Part shown: piece by piece, positions 35,989 through 45,056 of the stretch
Layout of the letters: each line of letters starts with the position of its first letter
How positions within the stretch are numbered: the stretch's first letter is position 1
Source: Gardnerella vaginalis
GTDB taxonomy: Bacteria; Actinomycetota; Actinomycetes; Actinomycetales; Bifidobacteriaceae
Assembly (NCBI GenBank): GCA_946997215.1
Contig: CAMPUL010000007.1
Location: 1-56,119 of the forward strand
Reading direction: 5' to 3'
Length of the DNA: 56,119 nucleotides
Notes under the pieces: generated by a model
What the model was told of the DNA's origin: nothing
Seen by the model: only the letters and a program-made list of their open reading frames with translations
Database searches by the model: none
Position numbers and translations under genes: made by a program

Positions 35989-36762
35989 TTAAGCTTTATT
36001 GTTTAAGCTTTCTCGCATTGCGTTAAACGCTGGCTCGGTTTGGCCATCGTAAATCATGTGCGAATGAGACAGCACTATGCAACGGGAGCAAAGTTGCTTA
36101 ATTTGATCTTCGCTGTGAGAAACAATCACCATTGTTTGCCCGCGTTTTTGCTGCTCTTTAAGCCTTGTTATGCACTTGTGTTGAAAAGCTTCGTCTCCAA
36201 CTGCAAGAATTTCGTCGATTAAGAAAATGTCTGGATCGCTGTGCGCTGCTACAGAAAACGCCAATCTAAGGAACATTCCCGAAGAGTAGAACTTAACCTC
36301 TGTATCCATAAAAGGCTCTATTTCGCTAAAGTCTACTATTGATTGGTATTTATCGTCTATTTCTTCTTTTGTCATTCCAAGTATTGCGCCGTTAAGATAC
36401 ACGTTTTCGCGACCAGTTAAGTCGGCAGCAAATCCTGCTCCAACTTCGATTAGTCCTGCGATTCTTCCGCGCGCAAAAACTTCGCCTTCGTCTGGTTGCA
36501 TAACTCCAGAAAGCATTTTAAGCATAGTGGACTTTCCAGAGCCATTCATGCCTATTAGCCCAACGGTTTCGCCGCGTTTAATATTAAAACTAACATTGCT
36601 TAAAGCTGTAAAGTTTTGTGTCTCGTGCTTTTTAGATGGCGGTGTTAGCAAGTTTACAATCGACTCTTTAATCGAATGATTTGCTCGCAGCGAGAATTGT
36701 TTAGTAACGTTAGAAACGCTTAACACAACGTCTTCTGGAAGTGTGTTGGAAGACTTATTCAT
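35989..36762 (-). CDS. wzt: Polysaccharide ABC exporter, ATP-binding subunit (Wzt/TagH-like)
   Basis: 257 residues. It powers export of a lipid-linked polysaccharide across the membrane with the permease upstream. It shows Walker A GMNGSGKST, the family-specific ARGRIAGLIEVGAGFAADLTGRENVYLNG, the signature SSGMFLRLAFSVA, Walker B DIFLIDE, and a switch His in VIVSHS. It lacks the C-terminal carbohydrate-binding domain found in long Wzt proteins, so chain recognition probably does not depend on terminal modification. CAGGAG precedes the ATG by seven bases. It lies 47 bases after wzm and the two are cotranscribed. Confidence 0.93.
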   Translation of the reverse strand: MNKSSNTLPEDVVLSVSNVTKQFSLRANHSIKESIVNLLTPPSKKHETQNFTALSNVSFNIKRGETVGLIGMNGSGKSTMLKMLSGVMQPDEGEVFARGRIAGLIEVGAGFAADLTGRENVYLNGAILGMTKEEIDDKYQSIVDFSEIEPFMDTEVKFYSSGMFLRLAFSVAAHSDPDIFLIDEILAVGDEAFQHKCITRLKEQQKRGQTMVIVSHSEDQIKQLCSRCIVLSHSHMIYDGQTEPAFNAMRESLNNKA

Positions 36763-36809
36763 ATATAACTCCTGCTGCTTTTAAAAGTAAAATCCAAATC
36801 TTAGTAAGC

Positions 36810-37673
36810 TTAAATTTCTTGAGCAAACTTGCCTTCAAGATGTCTAAATGTGACTTCGCCGATAAGTAGTACAGCAAATGCAACTACAAGGCTTTCGCAA
36901 AGTCTTAAAGACCAAGATCCTGCAAATTGGAAAGTGTGATCTGTGGCATTTAGCCAGAATCCGCGGTGGAATGCTTCAACGCTTATTGCAATAGGATTTG
37001 CATAATACATCTCTAAAACCCATCGTGGTGCGTGAGCTGCAACCATTTGCCACGTGTAGAAGCACGGTGCAAGCCATACAGCAACCATTGCTACCAAGTC
37101 TGTAATATTTTCTGCATCTCGGTAAAAAACGTTGATTGCTCCAAAGAATAATCCAAGACCAAACGCAAACGTGCATACGCTAATAAATCCGATTATTGCC
37201 ACTATTATGCCTGCAAAATCTGGGATCCACCCCATGCATAAAGCTCCGATTATAAGCACGATTACTTGTGGGAAAAAGTGTACAAAAGCAACTCGTAGCG
37301 ATGCAAGTGGGAATAGCTCTCTAGGAAGATAGATTTTTTGTATTAAGCCAGCATTAGAAAGTATTGATCTTGTGCAATTAGAGAATGCTTCTACAAAAAA
37401 GTTTGTTACTATGATTCCGCTAAAAAGGTACAGTGGGTAGGCTTGAATTCCGCCTCCGCGACCAAGTCCTAAGAAAATCCCCATTGCAACGTAGAACACT
37501 ACAAATTGCGTTATTGGCTTTACGTACGTCCAAGCCATACCGAGCCAAGAACCGCGATATCTTATTCGTACTTCTTTTTTTACAAGTAAGTCAAGCAAAT
37601 AAAGGTATCTTGGAATGTCAATCAGACCTTTGCTTCTACCAGGGTGATAGATGGCGTCAGACTTTGTTGTCAT
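36810..37673 (-). CDS. wzm: Polysaccharide ABC exporter, membrane subunit (Wzm/TagG-like)
   Basis: 287 residues starting MTTKSDAIYHPG, with AAAGG a few bases upstream; a longer reading from a GTG at 37709 is possible. Six hydrophobic segments are present. The cytoplasmic N-terminus has the family motif LLDLLVKKEVRIRYRGSWLGMAWTYVKP. Other family features are SNAGLIQKIYLPRELFPLA and a C-terminal half with NPIAISVEAFHRGF. It forms the channel for the rhamnose-containing polymer, with Wzt as motor. It is divergent from the sugar epimerase gene at 37965. Confidence 0.93.
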   Translation of the reverse strand: MTTKSDAIYHPGRSKGLIDIPRYLYLLDLLVKKEVRIRYRGSWLGMAWTYVKPITQFVVFYVAMGIFLGLGRGGGIQAYPLYLFSGIIVTNFFVEAFSNCTRSILSNAGLIQKIYLPRELFPLASLRVAFVHFFPQVIVLIIGALCMGWIPDFAGIIVAIIGFISVCTFAFGLGLFFGAINVFYRDAENITDLVAMVAVWLAPCFYTWQMVAAHAPRWVLEMYYANPIAISVEAFHRGFWLNATDHTFQFAGSWSLRLCESLVVAFAVLLIGEVTFRHLEGKFAQEI

Positions 37674-37743
37674 CGCTGCCTTTCTTACAAATTTGCAGTG
37701 TGTATGCACATATAACTTTGTTAAGTTTACATTTGGGGATTGA

Positions 37744-37781
37744 TTTGATTCAATATTTGATTCAATATTTGGTCAAATATT
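37744..37781. promoter_or_regulatory. AT-rich direct and inverted repeats between divergent polysaccharide operons
   Basis: TTGATTCAATAT occurs twice in tandem, and AATATTTG (37764-37771) GT CAAATATT (37774-37781) is a perfect 8-bp inverted repeat. The position between the two divergent units (gap 37674-37964, otherwise AT-rich with no gene) suits an operator. This is inference. Confidence 0.4.
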
Positions 37782-37950
37782 CGGTTAAATTATGCGCAAT
37801 ATTATACGCGATGTTATACGCAGCATAACATGTAATAATTTTAGCTTTTAGATTAATTGTTAATGTAATTATGTTGTGATTTTTATGTGATTATTTTGTG
37901 ATTATCTTGTTCCATTTATTTTGGCATGTTTGAAAGTTTTTATACGCTGC

Positions 37951-37956
37951 TAAACT
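37951..37956 (+). promoter_or_regulatory. -10 box of the epimerase gene, probably leaderless
   Basis: TAAACT ends eight bases before the ATG at 37965. There is no Shine-Dalgarno. The same hexamer stands in the same place before the aminotransferase gene at 10784. Confidence 0.45.
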
Positions 37957-37964
37957 GAAAAATT

Positions 37965-38807
37965 ATGAGTAAGCGAATTCTTGTTACTGGTGCTGGTGGG
38001 TATATTGGTCGTCACGTTGTTAAAGCTCTTTTAGATGCAGGTGCTAGCGTAATTGCTTCCGACTTGCGTTTAGACGGTGTTGATGAGCGTGCAACGCGTA
38101 TTGAAGCGAATATTTTTAGCGATGATGCTGATTTGTTCACAAAGCTTGGTTCCCCAGACGTTTGCTTGCACATGGCTTGGCGCAACGGTTTTAAGCATGC
38201 TGCAGACACGCACATGGAAGATTTATCGAACCATTACCGCTTTATTCGTATTATGCTTCAAGGCGGCCTAAAGCAGATTGCCGTTATGGGCTCTATGCAC
38301 GAAGTTGGCTACTGGGAGGGCGCTATTGACGAGAACACGCCTTGCAAGCCAGCTTCTATGTATGGCATTTCTAAGAACGCTTTGCGTGAAGCTACTTTGC
38401 TTTTGGGCAAAGAGTATGACGCTACTGTTCAATGGATTCGCGCGTACTACATTGTGGGCGACGACGCTCGTGGAAACTCTATTTTCTCTAAGCTTCTTCA
38501 AGCTGCTCAAGATGGCAAGAAGACTTTCCCGTTTACTACTGGCAAAAACAAATACGACTTTATTAATGTAGACGTGTTAGCTAAGCAAATTGCTGCAACC
38601 GTTTTGCAAGATAAAGTAAATGGCGTAATTAATTGCTGCACGGGGGAGCCTGTTTCGCTTGCAGATCGCGTTGAGCGCTACATTCGCGAGAATAATCTTG
38701 ATATTTCGCTTGAGTATGGTGCATTCCCAGATAGACCATACGATTCTCCAGCAGTTTGGGGAGATAATAGCAAAATCCAAAAGATTATGAGTGATTTTCT
38801 AAAATAG
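37965..38807 (+). CDS. NAD-dependent sugar epimerase/dehydratase (extended SDR)
   Basis: 280 residues. The Rossmann start RILVTGAGGYIGRHVVKALL binds NAD(P), MGSMHEVGYWEGAI lies in the Ser position, and MYGISKNALREATLL gives the catalytic Tyr-x3-Lys. The C-terminal third binds the nucleotide sugar. Family members interconvert or dehydrate nucleotide sugars. The exact substrate is not readable. Neighbouring glycosyltransferases make a role in supplying a special sugar for the surface polymer likely. It is the first gene of a plus-strand group and ends 65 bases before the GtrB-like gene. Confidence 0.85.
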   Translation: MSKRILVTGAGGYIGRHVVKALLDAGASVIASDLRLDGVDERATRIEANIFSDDADLFTKLGSPDVCLHMAWRNGFKHAADTHMEDLSNHYRFIRIMLQGGLKQIAVMGSMHEVGYWEGAIDENTPCKPASMYGISKNALREATLLLGKEYDATVQWIRAYYIVGDDARGNSIFSKLLQAAQDGKKTFPFTTGKNKYDFINVDVLAKQIAATVLQDKVNGVINCCTGEPVSLADRVERYIRENNLDISLEYGAFPDRPYDSPAVWGDNSKIQKIMSDFLK

Positions 38808-38872
38808 TTATTGAAAATCGTCACTTTTCTGGATTTTTAATGCTAAATTATGGTTTTTAGAAAGGATTAACG

Positions 38873-39844
38873 TTGCGTGAAACATTGCAAAACGGCAAAC
38901 GTCCATGCATATATTTTGTTCTTCCTTGCTACAATGAGGAGCCTGTTCTTCCGCAAACTTCTAGTATTCTTTTAAGCAAAGTTACTTTTCTTATTGAAAA
39001 TAAGATTATTTCGAATTCTAGCCGTATTCTTTTTGTGGATGATGGTTCTAGAGATTCAACTTGGAATATTATTTGCGATTTACACCAGTCGAATCCTTCG
39101 CTTTTTGGTGGTGTAAAGCTTGCGCATAATCGTGGTCATCAAAATGCTTTGCTTGCTGGCTTAACTACAGCATATAAATCGGGTTGTGATGCTGCAATTT
39201 CCATGGACGCTGATTTGCAAGACGATGTTGATGTTGTTGATCAATTTATTGCAAAATATGTGGAAGGCTACGAGGTTGTGTATGGCGTTCGCTCGTCTAG
39301 AGAAACAGACACGTGGTTTAAGCGCAACACTGCATTAGCTTTTTACAGTGTTTTTAAGTGGATGGGTGCAGAAACCGTTCCAAATCATGCCGATTATAGA
39401 CTTATGGGCAAGAATGCGTTGAAAGCTCTTTTGGAATACAAAGAAGTTAATCTTTTCTTGCGTGGTATAGTGCCATCGATTGGCTTTAAGTCAACAAAAG
39501 TTGAGTATGTGCGTGGTAAGCGCAAAGCTGGTGTGTCTAAGTATCCGCTTAAAAAGATGATTTCGTTTGCTATAGATGGCATTACGTCTTTTTCTACTAA
39601 GCCTTTGAGTTTTGTAACATTTGCAGGATTCGCGTCTATTTTAGTTTCGCTATGTGTATTTGTTTACGTAATAGCTTCCGTTTTGCAAGGAAAAGCAGTT
39701 GCTGGCTGGGGTTCTGTTATGTTCTCAATGTGGTTTATTGGCGGATTGATTATGCTTTCAATCGGCATTGTGGGCGAATACATTGGAAAGATTTACATGG
39801 AATCTAAGCATCGCCCACGTTACGAGATTGAAACTACTATTTAG
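38873..39844 (+). CDS. Family 2 glycosyltransferase, GtrB / dolichol-phosphate-mannose-synthase type
   Basis: 323 residues from a TTG with AAAGGA six bases upstream. The GT-A domain (about 1-230) has IYFVLPCYNEEPVL, ILFVDDGSRDSTW, AHNRGHQNALLAGL and MDADLQDDVDVV (metal-binding DAD). Two C-terminal transmembrane helices (about 245-265 and 280-300) anchor it. This build transfers a sugar from a nucleotide donor to undecaprenyl phosphate. The lipid-linked sugar would then be used by a membrane glycosyltransferase, and the convergent neighbour (39870-41564) is such a protein. Sugar specificity is unknown. Confidence 0.9.
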   Translation: MRETLQNGKRPCIYFVLPCYNEEPVLPQTSSILLSKVTFLIENKIISNSSRILFVDDGSRDSTWNIICDLHQSNPSLFGGVKLAHNRGHQNALLAGLTTAYKSGCDAAISMDADLQDDVDVVDQFIAKYVEGYEVVYGVRSSRETDTWFKRNTALAFYSVFKWMGAETVPNHADYRLMGKNALKALLEYKEVNLFLRGIVPSIGFKSTKVEYVRGKRKAGVSKYPLKKMISFAIDGITSFSTKPLSFVTFAGFASILVSLCVFVYVIASVLQGKAVAGWGSVMFSMWFIGGLIMLSIGIVGEYIGKIYMESKHRPRYEIETTI

Positions 39845-39869
39845 TAATATCTAAATATCTAACTCCTAC

Positions 39870-41564
39870 TTAATGCTTATTTTGCACTGGTTCAGAGAAT
39901 TTTACGACTATATACTTGTTATCTAAAACAGTAGTGCATTTATTCGAAGGCCAAGAAGGCAGATTTTGTACGGCCTCTTCTGCGTTTATATAAGCGGATT
40001 CTAATACAGGAGTTTCCATCTTAAATCCAGTAGCTGAGCGTATAAAACCAGCTTTTACCCATGTGCCGTGAAGAGTTGAGAATCCAATCTCAAACATTGA
40101 TCGCCCAATAAGTTCAAGCTGATCTGACTTAAATTCGCTAGGATTGTAGTCCGATATGTGATTGCCAACAAATATTACTTTAAGCGGATTTTTATGATTT
40201 GCTTGTAGTACTTCTATTCTTCTAGCAACATCTTGAGCAATGTAATAGTCTCGGTTGTAAGTCATGTATTCCGTGTAATACAAGCGATTTACTGTAAACG
40301 ACTGACTTAATCCAATAATTGCAAGAAGAACGCACGCAATAATCGTTGTTAAAGTCTTTTTACTAAATTGCGTAATGTAATGTAACAAATACATGCATGC
40401 AAAAGCGCCAGCAAGCGGGTATGTTAGTTCCGTTCGCGCTATTCCAGATGTGCCAAGTATTACGCTCATCATCATAGGGCTTGCAACTATAGCAATAGCA
40501 AAAATAATAGTAAAAGCGTTAAGCTCTTTACGAATCACTTGAACAATAGTTAATAACACTAAAGAGATTAATGCAATTGTTATAAATGCGCTATGGAATA
40601 TTGTTCTTCCTAGATACATGTTTTTTGCATGCGAAAGTATAGTATGAATGATTTTTGTTATAGGGTCTTTACCCCAACGCATTTGTTCTTTAATGTACGG
40701 ATCTGTGAATGTGTGGTTGGCGGCTATAACAATTTTGTTCAAAATCACATAGCATGCATAGCTTGCTATAAACACGCAAATATACGTAAAAACGTAGCTT
40801 ACTATGTTCTTGAATTTGCACGCATAGTCTCCTTTAATCATTAGTGCAATCATGGCTGTTCCAGCAACAAAAACAGTAGTCATTGCTAAGTAGAGAGTAA
40901 AACCAAAAATTGCAAAAATCAGAGCCATTAATGCGTACGTTAAAAGAGTCTTAAGTTGCTTGCGATTTTGGTACGCGTTATGCGCACACATAAGCGATAT
41001 GCTAACAAACATTAGCGCACAAGCTACGTCATCTCCCATAAGCAAGAATCCAAGCATTTCTGCAAGAATAGGAGCGCTTATAAACGGAATCATAAATAAA
41101 GCTGGGTGGAATTTTGCGCCTAAATTGTGCGCTTTGCTAAACAAATATGCCCATGTTGTTGCGGAGGCAAAAAGTGCAAGAATCATTAAGATTCCAGCTA
41201 ATGAATTGTTATACCAGTACCTTCCTGTAACGTACTTAAAAGCTAGCAATCCAAAGCGTTCTAGGCGAATCCAAGAATTGTAAAGAGCCTTAGATCTAGA
41301 GATCATCTCTTCTGTGTCTATAGAAAAAGTGTTAGAAAAAGCTTTTTGACCGTATGCAATAATCAAGAAAATCGCGCTTATTGCAAGTTCTGCAACATTA
41401 GATTTGCAAAAATCAAGAAAGCCGTTAAAAGAATACGTTTTTTCTATAATTGCTCCAGTTGCGCTAGTTGCGTTGCTTTTTTTGCCGCATTTTTCGAGTG
41501 TAGCTGAATCTTGTAGTTGATTAGTGTTTAATTCTTTAATGCAACTAGAGTCTGCTTGATTCAT
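39870..41564 (-). CDS. Multi-spanning membrane glycosyltransferase, GtrII-like
   Basis: 564 residues with about ten or more hydrophobic helices and a polar C-terminal part of about 110 residues. The region IDTEEMISRSKALYNSWIRLERFGLLAFKY at about 75-105 resembles the start of the GtrII (Glucos_trans_II) family, whose members take sugars from undecaprenyl phosphate on the outer face and decorate surface polysaccharides. No Wzy signature is recognised, but a polymerase cannot be excluded. It faces the GtrB-like gene tail to tail with a 25-base gap, which supports a donor-acceptor pair. The N-terminus (about 1-55) is soluble and probably cytoplasmic. Confidence 0.75.
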   Translation of the reverse strand: MNQADSSCIKELNTNQLQDSATLEKCGKKSNATSATGAIIEKTYSFNGFLDFCKSNVAELAISAIFLIIAYGQKAFSNTFSIDTEEMISRSKALYNSWIRLERFGLLAFKYVTGRYWYNNSLAGILMILALFASATTWAYLFSKAHNLGAKFHPALFMIPFISAPILAEMLGFLLMGDDVACALMFVSISLMCAHNAYQNRKQLKTLLTYALMALIFAIFGFTLYLAMTTVFVAGTAMIALMIKGDYACKFKNIVSYVFTYICVFIASYACYVILNKIVIAANHTFTDPYIKEQMRWGKDPITKIIHTILSHAKNMYLGRTIFHSAFITIALISLVLLTIVQVIRKELNAFTIIFAIAIVASPMMMSVILGTSGIARTELTYPLAGAFACMYLLHYITQFSKKTLTTIIACVLLAIIGLSQSFTVNRLYYTEYMTYNRDYYIAQDVARRIEVLQANHKNPLKVIFVGNHISDYNPSEFKSDQLELIGRSMFEIGFSTLHGTWVKAGFIRSATGFKMETPVLESAYINAEEAVQNLPSWPSNKCTTVLDNKYIVVKFSEPVQNKH

Positions 41565-41725
41565 ACTACAATCCTTCTATGCGTTTAATCTACATGCGCT
41601 ACTTACAATTGTATTATAAGATTCTAAAGATTCTATACATGTTCAACAAGCTATAAGGATTACGTTTAGTAGTACAATAGATATGATTTGTGCTGTTTTA
41701 CCGATTAGTGTGCAATGGAGACGAT

Positions 41726-43048
41726 ATGAATCCTGCAATTTCCATAGTGGTTCCTGCTTACAACAAAGAACCGTATATTAAGCAGTGCATGGATTCTCTT
41801 ATTAATCAAACTCTTAAAAACATTGAGATTATTGTTGTTGACGATGCTAGTACAGATAATACTTTGCAAATTTTGCGCGATTACGAAAAGAAAGATTCCA
41901 GAGTAAAAATTATTGCTAAAGAACATAATTGCGGCAGACACGTTGCGCGTAAAACTGGTGTTCAGGAAACTATTGGGGATTACGTTCTTTTTGTTGATGC
42001 AGACGATGAGATTGAGATTAAAGCTTGCGAAGTTCTTTACTCGTACGTTAGTAGTCATCCTGCAGATATATTGCATTTTGGTGTTTCTATTCATCCAGAA
42101 GGCAAAGCGGACGAGGATTTTGCATACAGCTACGATCAAATGTATGCGCAAAATAATGGTGACCAAACTGGCGATAATATTATTAAATCAACGTTTTCTA
42201 GTGATTTTCCGCATTGGACACCTTGGAATGTTATAACAGCGCTTTTTAAGGGCGATTTAGTTAGAGATGCGTTCAAAAAAACAGTTTCAACACGACTTTC
42301 TAAAGCAGAAGATGCTTACGAATATTTTGCTATTGTAGCTTTTGCTCAAACGTTAAAAGACTTAACAGCGTTTCGCGCGCTTAAATACCATATTGGCAGA
42401 GGAATTTCTGGAAGATCTAAAATAAGCGTTGAAAAATTCACTGTAGAACAACGCAGCGTTAAAGATGTTGTAAGTGCTGTTTACGATTTTGCTGGTGATT
42501 TTGTTAACGATTCCAACGGTGCTTTTGTTAATGATTCTTTCGACGATTGCGCGCTGAAAAGTCGCAAGCAAACCATTGAAGAAGCTGCAAAATGGTTTGA
42601 TAATCGTGGATTAAAAATAGTAAAAGATGAGTTCTTTACACGTCTAAAAGTCGAGGATTTTGCAGAAGCAATAAACGCTGTTATTGAAACATGGGGATTA
42701 GAACGCGCGTGCTTAATTGTTCTCGAAGAGCTTGTAGACCTTATGAATCAAGTTGTAGAAAGCGATTGCATAATAAAACACGGTTCAGTGTGTGATGCTC
42801 TTCTTAACGTTTATAGAAATATTAAACCAGATAGTTTTAAAGATCCGCAAAACACAACTTACGATAAGCAAGTAGACTTAATGTCTTTGCATATTATGCA
42901 GGTTCATCAGCAAAAATATGAAGAAGAACAAAAACGTTTGCAAATTGAAGAGCAAAAACGTTATGATGCAATGCCAGCTTATAAGCGTTTTGCAAAAAAG
43001 ATAAAAAATATGGTTAAAAACTTAACTAAATCAAAGAATGATAAATAA
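41726..43048 (+). CDS. Family 2 glycosyltransferase with long C-terminal region
   Basis: 440 residues starting MNPAISIVVPAYNKEPYIKQC, with GGAG five bases upstream and a TACAAT -10 box at 41673-41678; a longer reading from a GTG at 41690 is rejected. The GT-A domain (about 1-220) shows IIVVDDASTDNT and FVDADDEIE with the metal DxD. The C-terminal half is charged and helical, ending in a lysine-rich tail that may associate with the membrane. It adds a sugar to the growing polymer on the inner face; donor unknown. It begins the main plus-strand set ending at glf. Confidence 0.88.
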   Translation: MNPAISIVVPAYNKEPYIKQCMDSLINQTLKNIEIIVVDDASTDNTLQILRDYEKKDSRVKIIAKEHNCGRHVARKTGVQETIGDYVLFVDADDEIEIKACEVLYSYVSSHPADILHFGVSIHPEGKADEDFAYSYDQMYAQNNGDQTGDNIIKSTFSSDFPHWTPWNVITALFKGDLVRDAFKKTVSTRLSKAEDAYEYFAIVAFAQTLKDLTAFRALKYHIGRGISGRSKISVEKFTVEQRSVKDVVSAVYDFAGDFVNDSNGAFVNDSFDDCALKSRKQTIEEAAKWFDNRGLKIVKDEFFTRLKVEDFAEAINAVIETWGLERACLIVLEELVDLMNQVVESDCIIKHGSVCDALLNVYRNIKPDSFKDPQNTTYDKQVDLMSLHIMQVHQQKYEEEQKRLQIEEQKRYDAMPAYKRFAKKIKNMVKNLTKSKNDK

Positions 43049-43136
43049 AGTCTAAAAAATAAATTTGAGACTAAACAAAATACAAAATTACACAATAGAA
43101 TAATCAAGGATAATTAAAGGTAAATCAGGAGATAAC

Positions 43137-45056
43137 ATGATTTTGGAAAATCCAAAGCGCTTGGGCATTTTCTTCTTCTACGATGCACAAGGTCACGCAG
43201 ACCGCTATGTGTCTACGCTGCTTGACGGATTCAAACCATTCTTTAACGAGCTTGCGATTGTAGTAAACGGAAAAATAGACGAACCAAGCAAAGCGATGCT
43301 TAAAAGCTATGCAAACAAGTTTATTTTGCGCGAAAACAAAGGTTTTGACGTGTGGGCGTACAAAACCGCAATGGACTCTTACGGTTGGGCAGAGTTGGAA
43401 AAGTTTGATGAAGTAGTGTTATTTAACGCTACGATTATGGGGCCAGTTTATCCGTTTAGCGAAATGTTTAACGCTATGAACGCAAAAGACCTTGATTTTT
43501 GGGGCATAACAAAGTTTCATAAGGTTAATGGAGACCCGTTTGGATACAGTCCGTACGGATATTTGCCAGAACATATTCAATCGCATTTTCACGCATACAG
43601 AAAAAGCTTTGTTCAATCTAAAGATTTTCAGGATTATTGGAATAATCTTCCACCAATCAACAGCTACTTTGAGTCGGTTGGATTGCATGAATCTGTGTTT
43701 ACAAAGCGATTTGCAGATAAGGGTTACAAGTGGTCTGTATACGTTGATACGAGTGATTTAGAAGGCTATTCTTATGGTCCAATAACGTATGCTGCAAGGC
43801 AGATTGTGGAATATAAGCGTTGCCCGATTTTTAAGCGCAGGTCTTTCTTCCACGATTACTCCGATGTTTCTACGCAATCCGTTGGAAACCCAGCATTAGA
43901 CTTATACGAGTATTTGCGTGACCACACGGATTACAACACGGATTTGATTTGGGAAAATGCTTTACGAAGCATGAATATGGCAGATTTGATGAAGAATCTT
44001 CATTTGCGATACATTTTGCCACAAAATCAGATTGTAGAAAGCTCATCAACAGCTACATCTAAGCCAAAAGTCGCGTTGTGCATGCACTTGTATTACATGG
44101 ATTTGCTTGAAAAAACGATTCAATATGTGCAATCTATGCCAGAAGGATCGGATATTATCCTAACTGTAGGATCGAAAGAAAATCAACAAATCGTGAAACA
44201 ACGCGTGAAACATCTTCCATATAATGTGGATGTTCGATTGATTGAAAATCGTGGTAGAGATGTAAGCGCATTTTTAGTTGGCGGCGGTGCGGACCTTATG
44301 AAGTACGATTACGTATGCTTTGCTCACGATAAAAAAGTTACGCAATTATCGCCTAGAAGCATAGGCGATGGCTTTGCGTACAAGTGCTTTGAGAATATTC
44401 TTGCAAGCAAAGAGTATGTGCAAAACGTTATAAATCTGTTTGAAACGCATCCGCGACTTGGAATGGCAATGCCAACGCCGCCAAACCACGCAGACTACTT
44501 CCCAGGATTTACGTACACTTGGGGTCCAAACTTTGAAGGCACAAAGAAGTTCCTAGAAAAAAAGTTAGGAATTAGCGTTCCGCTAGACGAAAATAAAGAC
44601 GCTATAGCTCCACTTGGCACAATGTTTTGGTTCCGCACAAAAGCTATGCGAGGACTATTGGATAGAAAGTGGACTTACGAAGATTTTCCAGCAGAACCGC
44701 TAAAAATAGACGGAACGTTGTTGCACTTTATAGAACGAGCATACGGATATGTGCCGCAAGCCAACGGATATTATGACGCATACATATTTTCGGACCACTT
44801 TGCGCGAATAGAAATGACGAATCTCGAATTCGATGTGCGAGAACTCACGAAATCTGTGAGCACGCCATGGATTAGACGCAACTTGGAAGAAACTTGTAGA
44901 GAAATAATGCGCGGAAAGCGCTTCCGCTACGCTGCTTTAAGAGTGTTAAGAAGTATGGCAAAACGCGTATTTTATAAGACTTTGTACATAGCTCAAAGAA
45001 TTGTGCACATTGGTCGTAAAGGTAACGTTGGTAGTGAAGGTAAAGAAGATGAGTGA
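43137..45056 (+). CDS. rgpF: Rhamnan synthesis protein F family glycosyltransferase
   Basis: 639 residues. The N-terminal half starts LGIFFFYDAQGHADRYVSTLL and contains RENKGFDVWAYKTAMDSYGW and VVLFNATIMGPVYP. The second half repeats the same type of fold: ENRGRDVSAFLVGG, DYVCFAHDKK and LGTMFWFRTKAMRGL. This is the RgpF layout known from streptococcal rhamnose-glucose polysaccharide synthesis, where it extends the rhamnan chain. With rmlA, rmlB and rmlCD in the same locus, a rhamnosyl transferase role is well supported. AGGAG precedes the ATG. It overlaps the acyltransferase by eight bases. Confidence 0.92.
   Translation: MILENPKRLGIFFFYDAQGHADRYVSTLLDGFKPFFNELAIVVNGKIDEPSKAMLKSYANKFILRENKGFDVWAYKTAMDSYGWAELEKFDEVVLFNATIMGPVYPFSEMFNAMNAKDLDFWGITKFHKVNGDPFGYSPYGYLPEHIQSHFHAYRKSFVQSKDFQDYWNNLPPINSYFESVGLHESVFTKRFADKGYKWSVYVDTSDLEGYSYGPITYAARQIVEYKRCPIFKRRSFFHDYSDVSTQSVGNPALDLYEYLRDHTDYNTDLIWENALRSMNMADLMKNLHLRYILPQNQIVESSSTATSKPKVALCMHLYYMDLLEKTIQYVQSMPEGSDIILTVGSKENQQIVKQRVKHLPYNVDVRLIENRGRDVSAFLVGGGADLMKYDYVCFAHDKKVTQLSPRSIGDGFAYKCFENILASKEYVQNVINLFETHPRLGMAMPTPPNHADYFPGFTYTWGPNFEGTKKFLEKKLGISVPLDENKDAIAPLGTMFWFRTKAMRGLLDRKWTYEDFPAEPLKIDGTLLHFIERAYGYVPQANGYYDAYIFSDHFARIEMTNLEFDVRELTKSVSTPWIRRNLEETCREIMRGKRFRYAALRVLRSMAKRVFYKTLYIAQRIVHIGRKGNVGSEGKEDE

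Noticed and set aside
45001..45048. Upstream start of the acyltransferase (16 extra residues)
   Set aside because: It is inside rgpF, is a low-complexity VVKV repeat, and the ATG at 45049 fits the operon overlap better.
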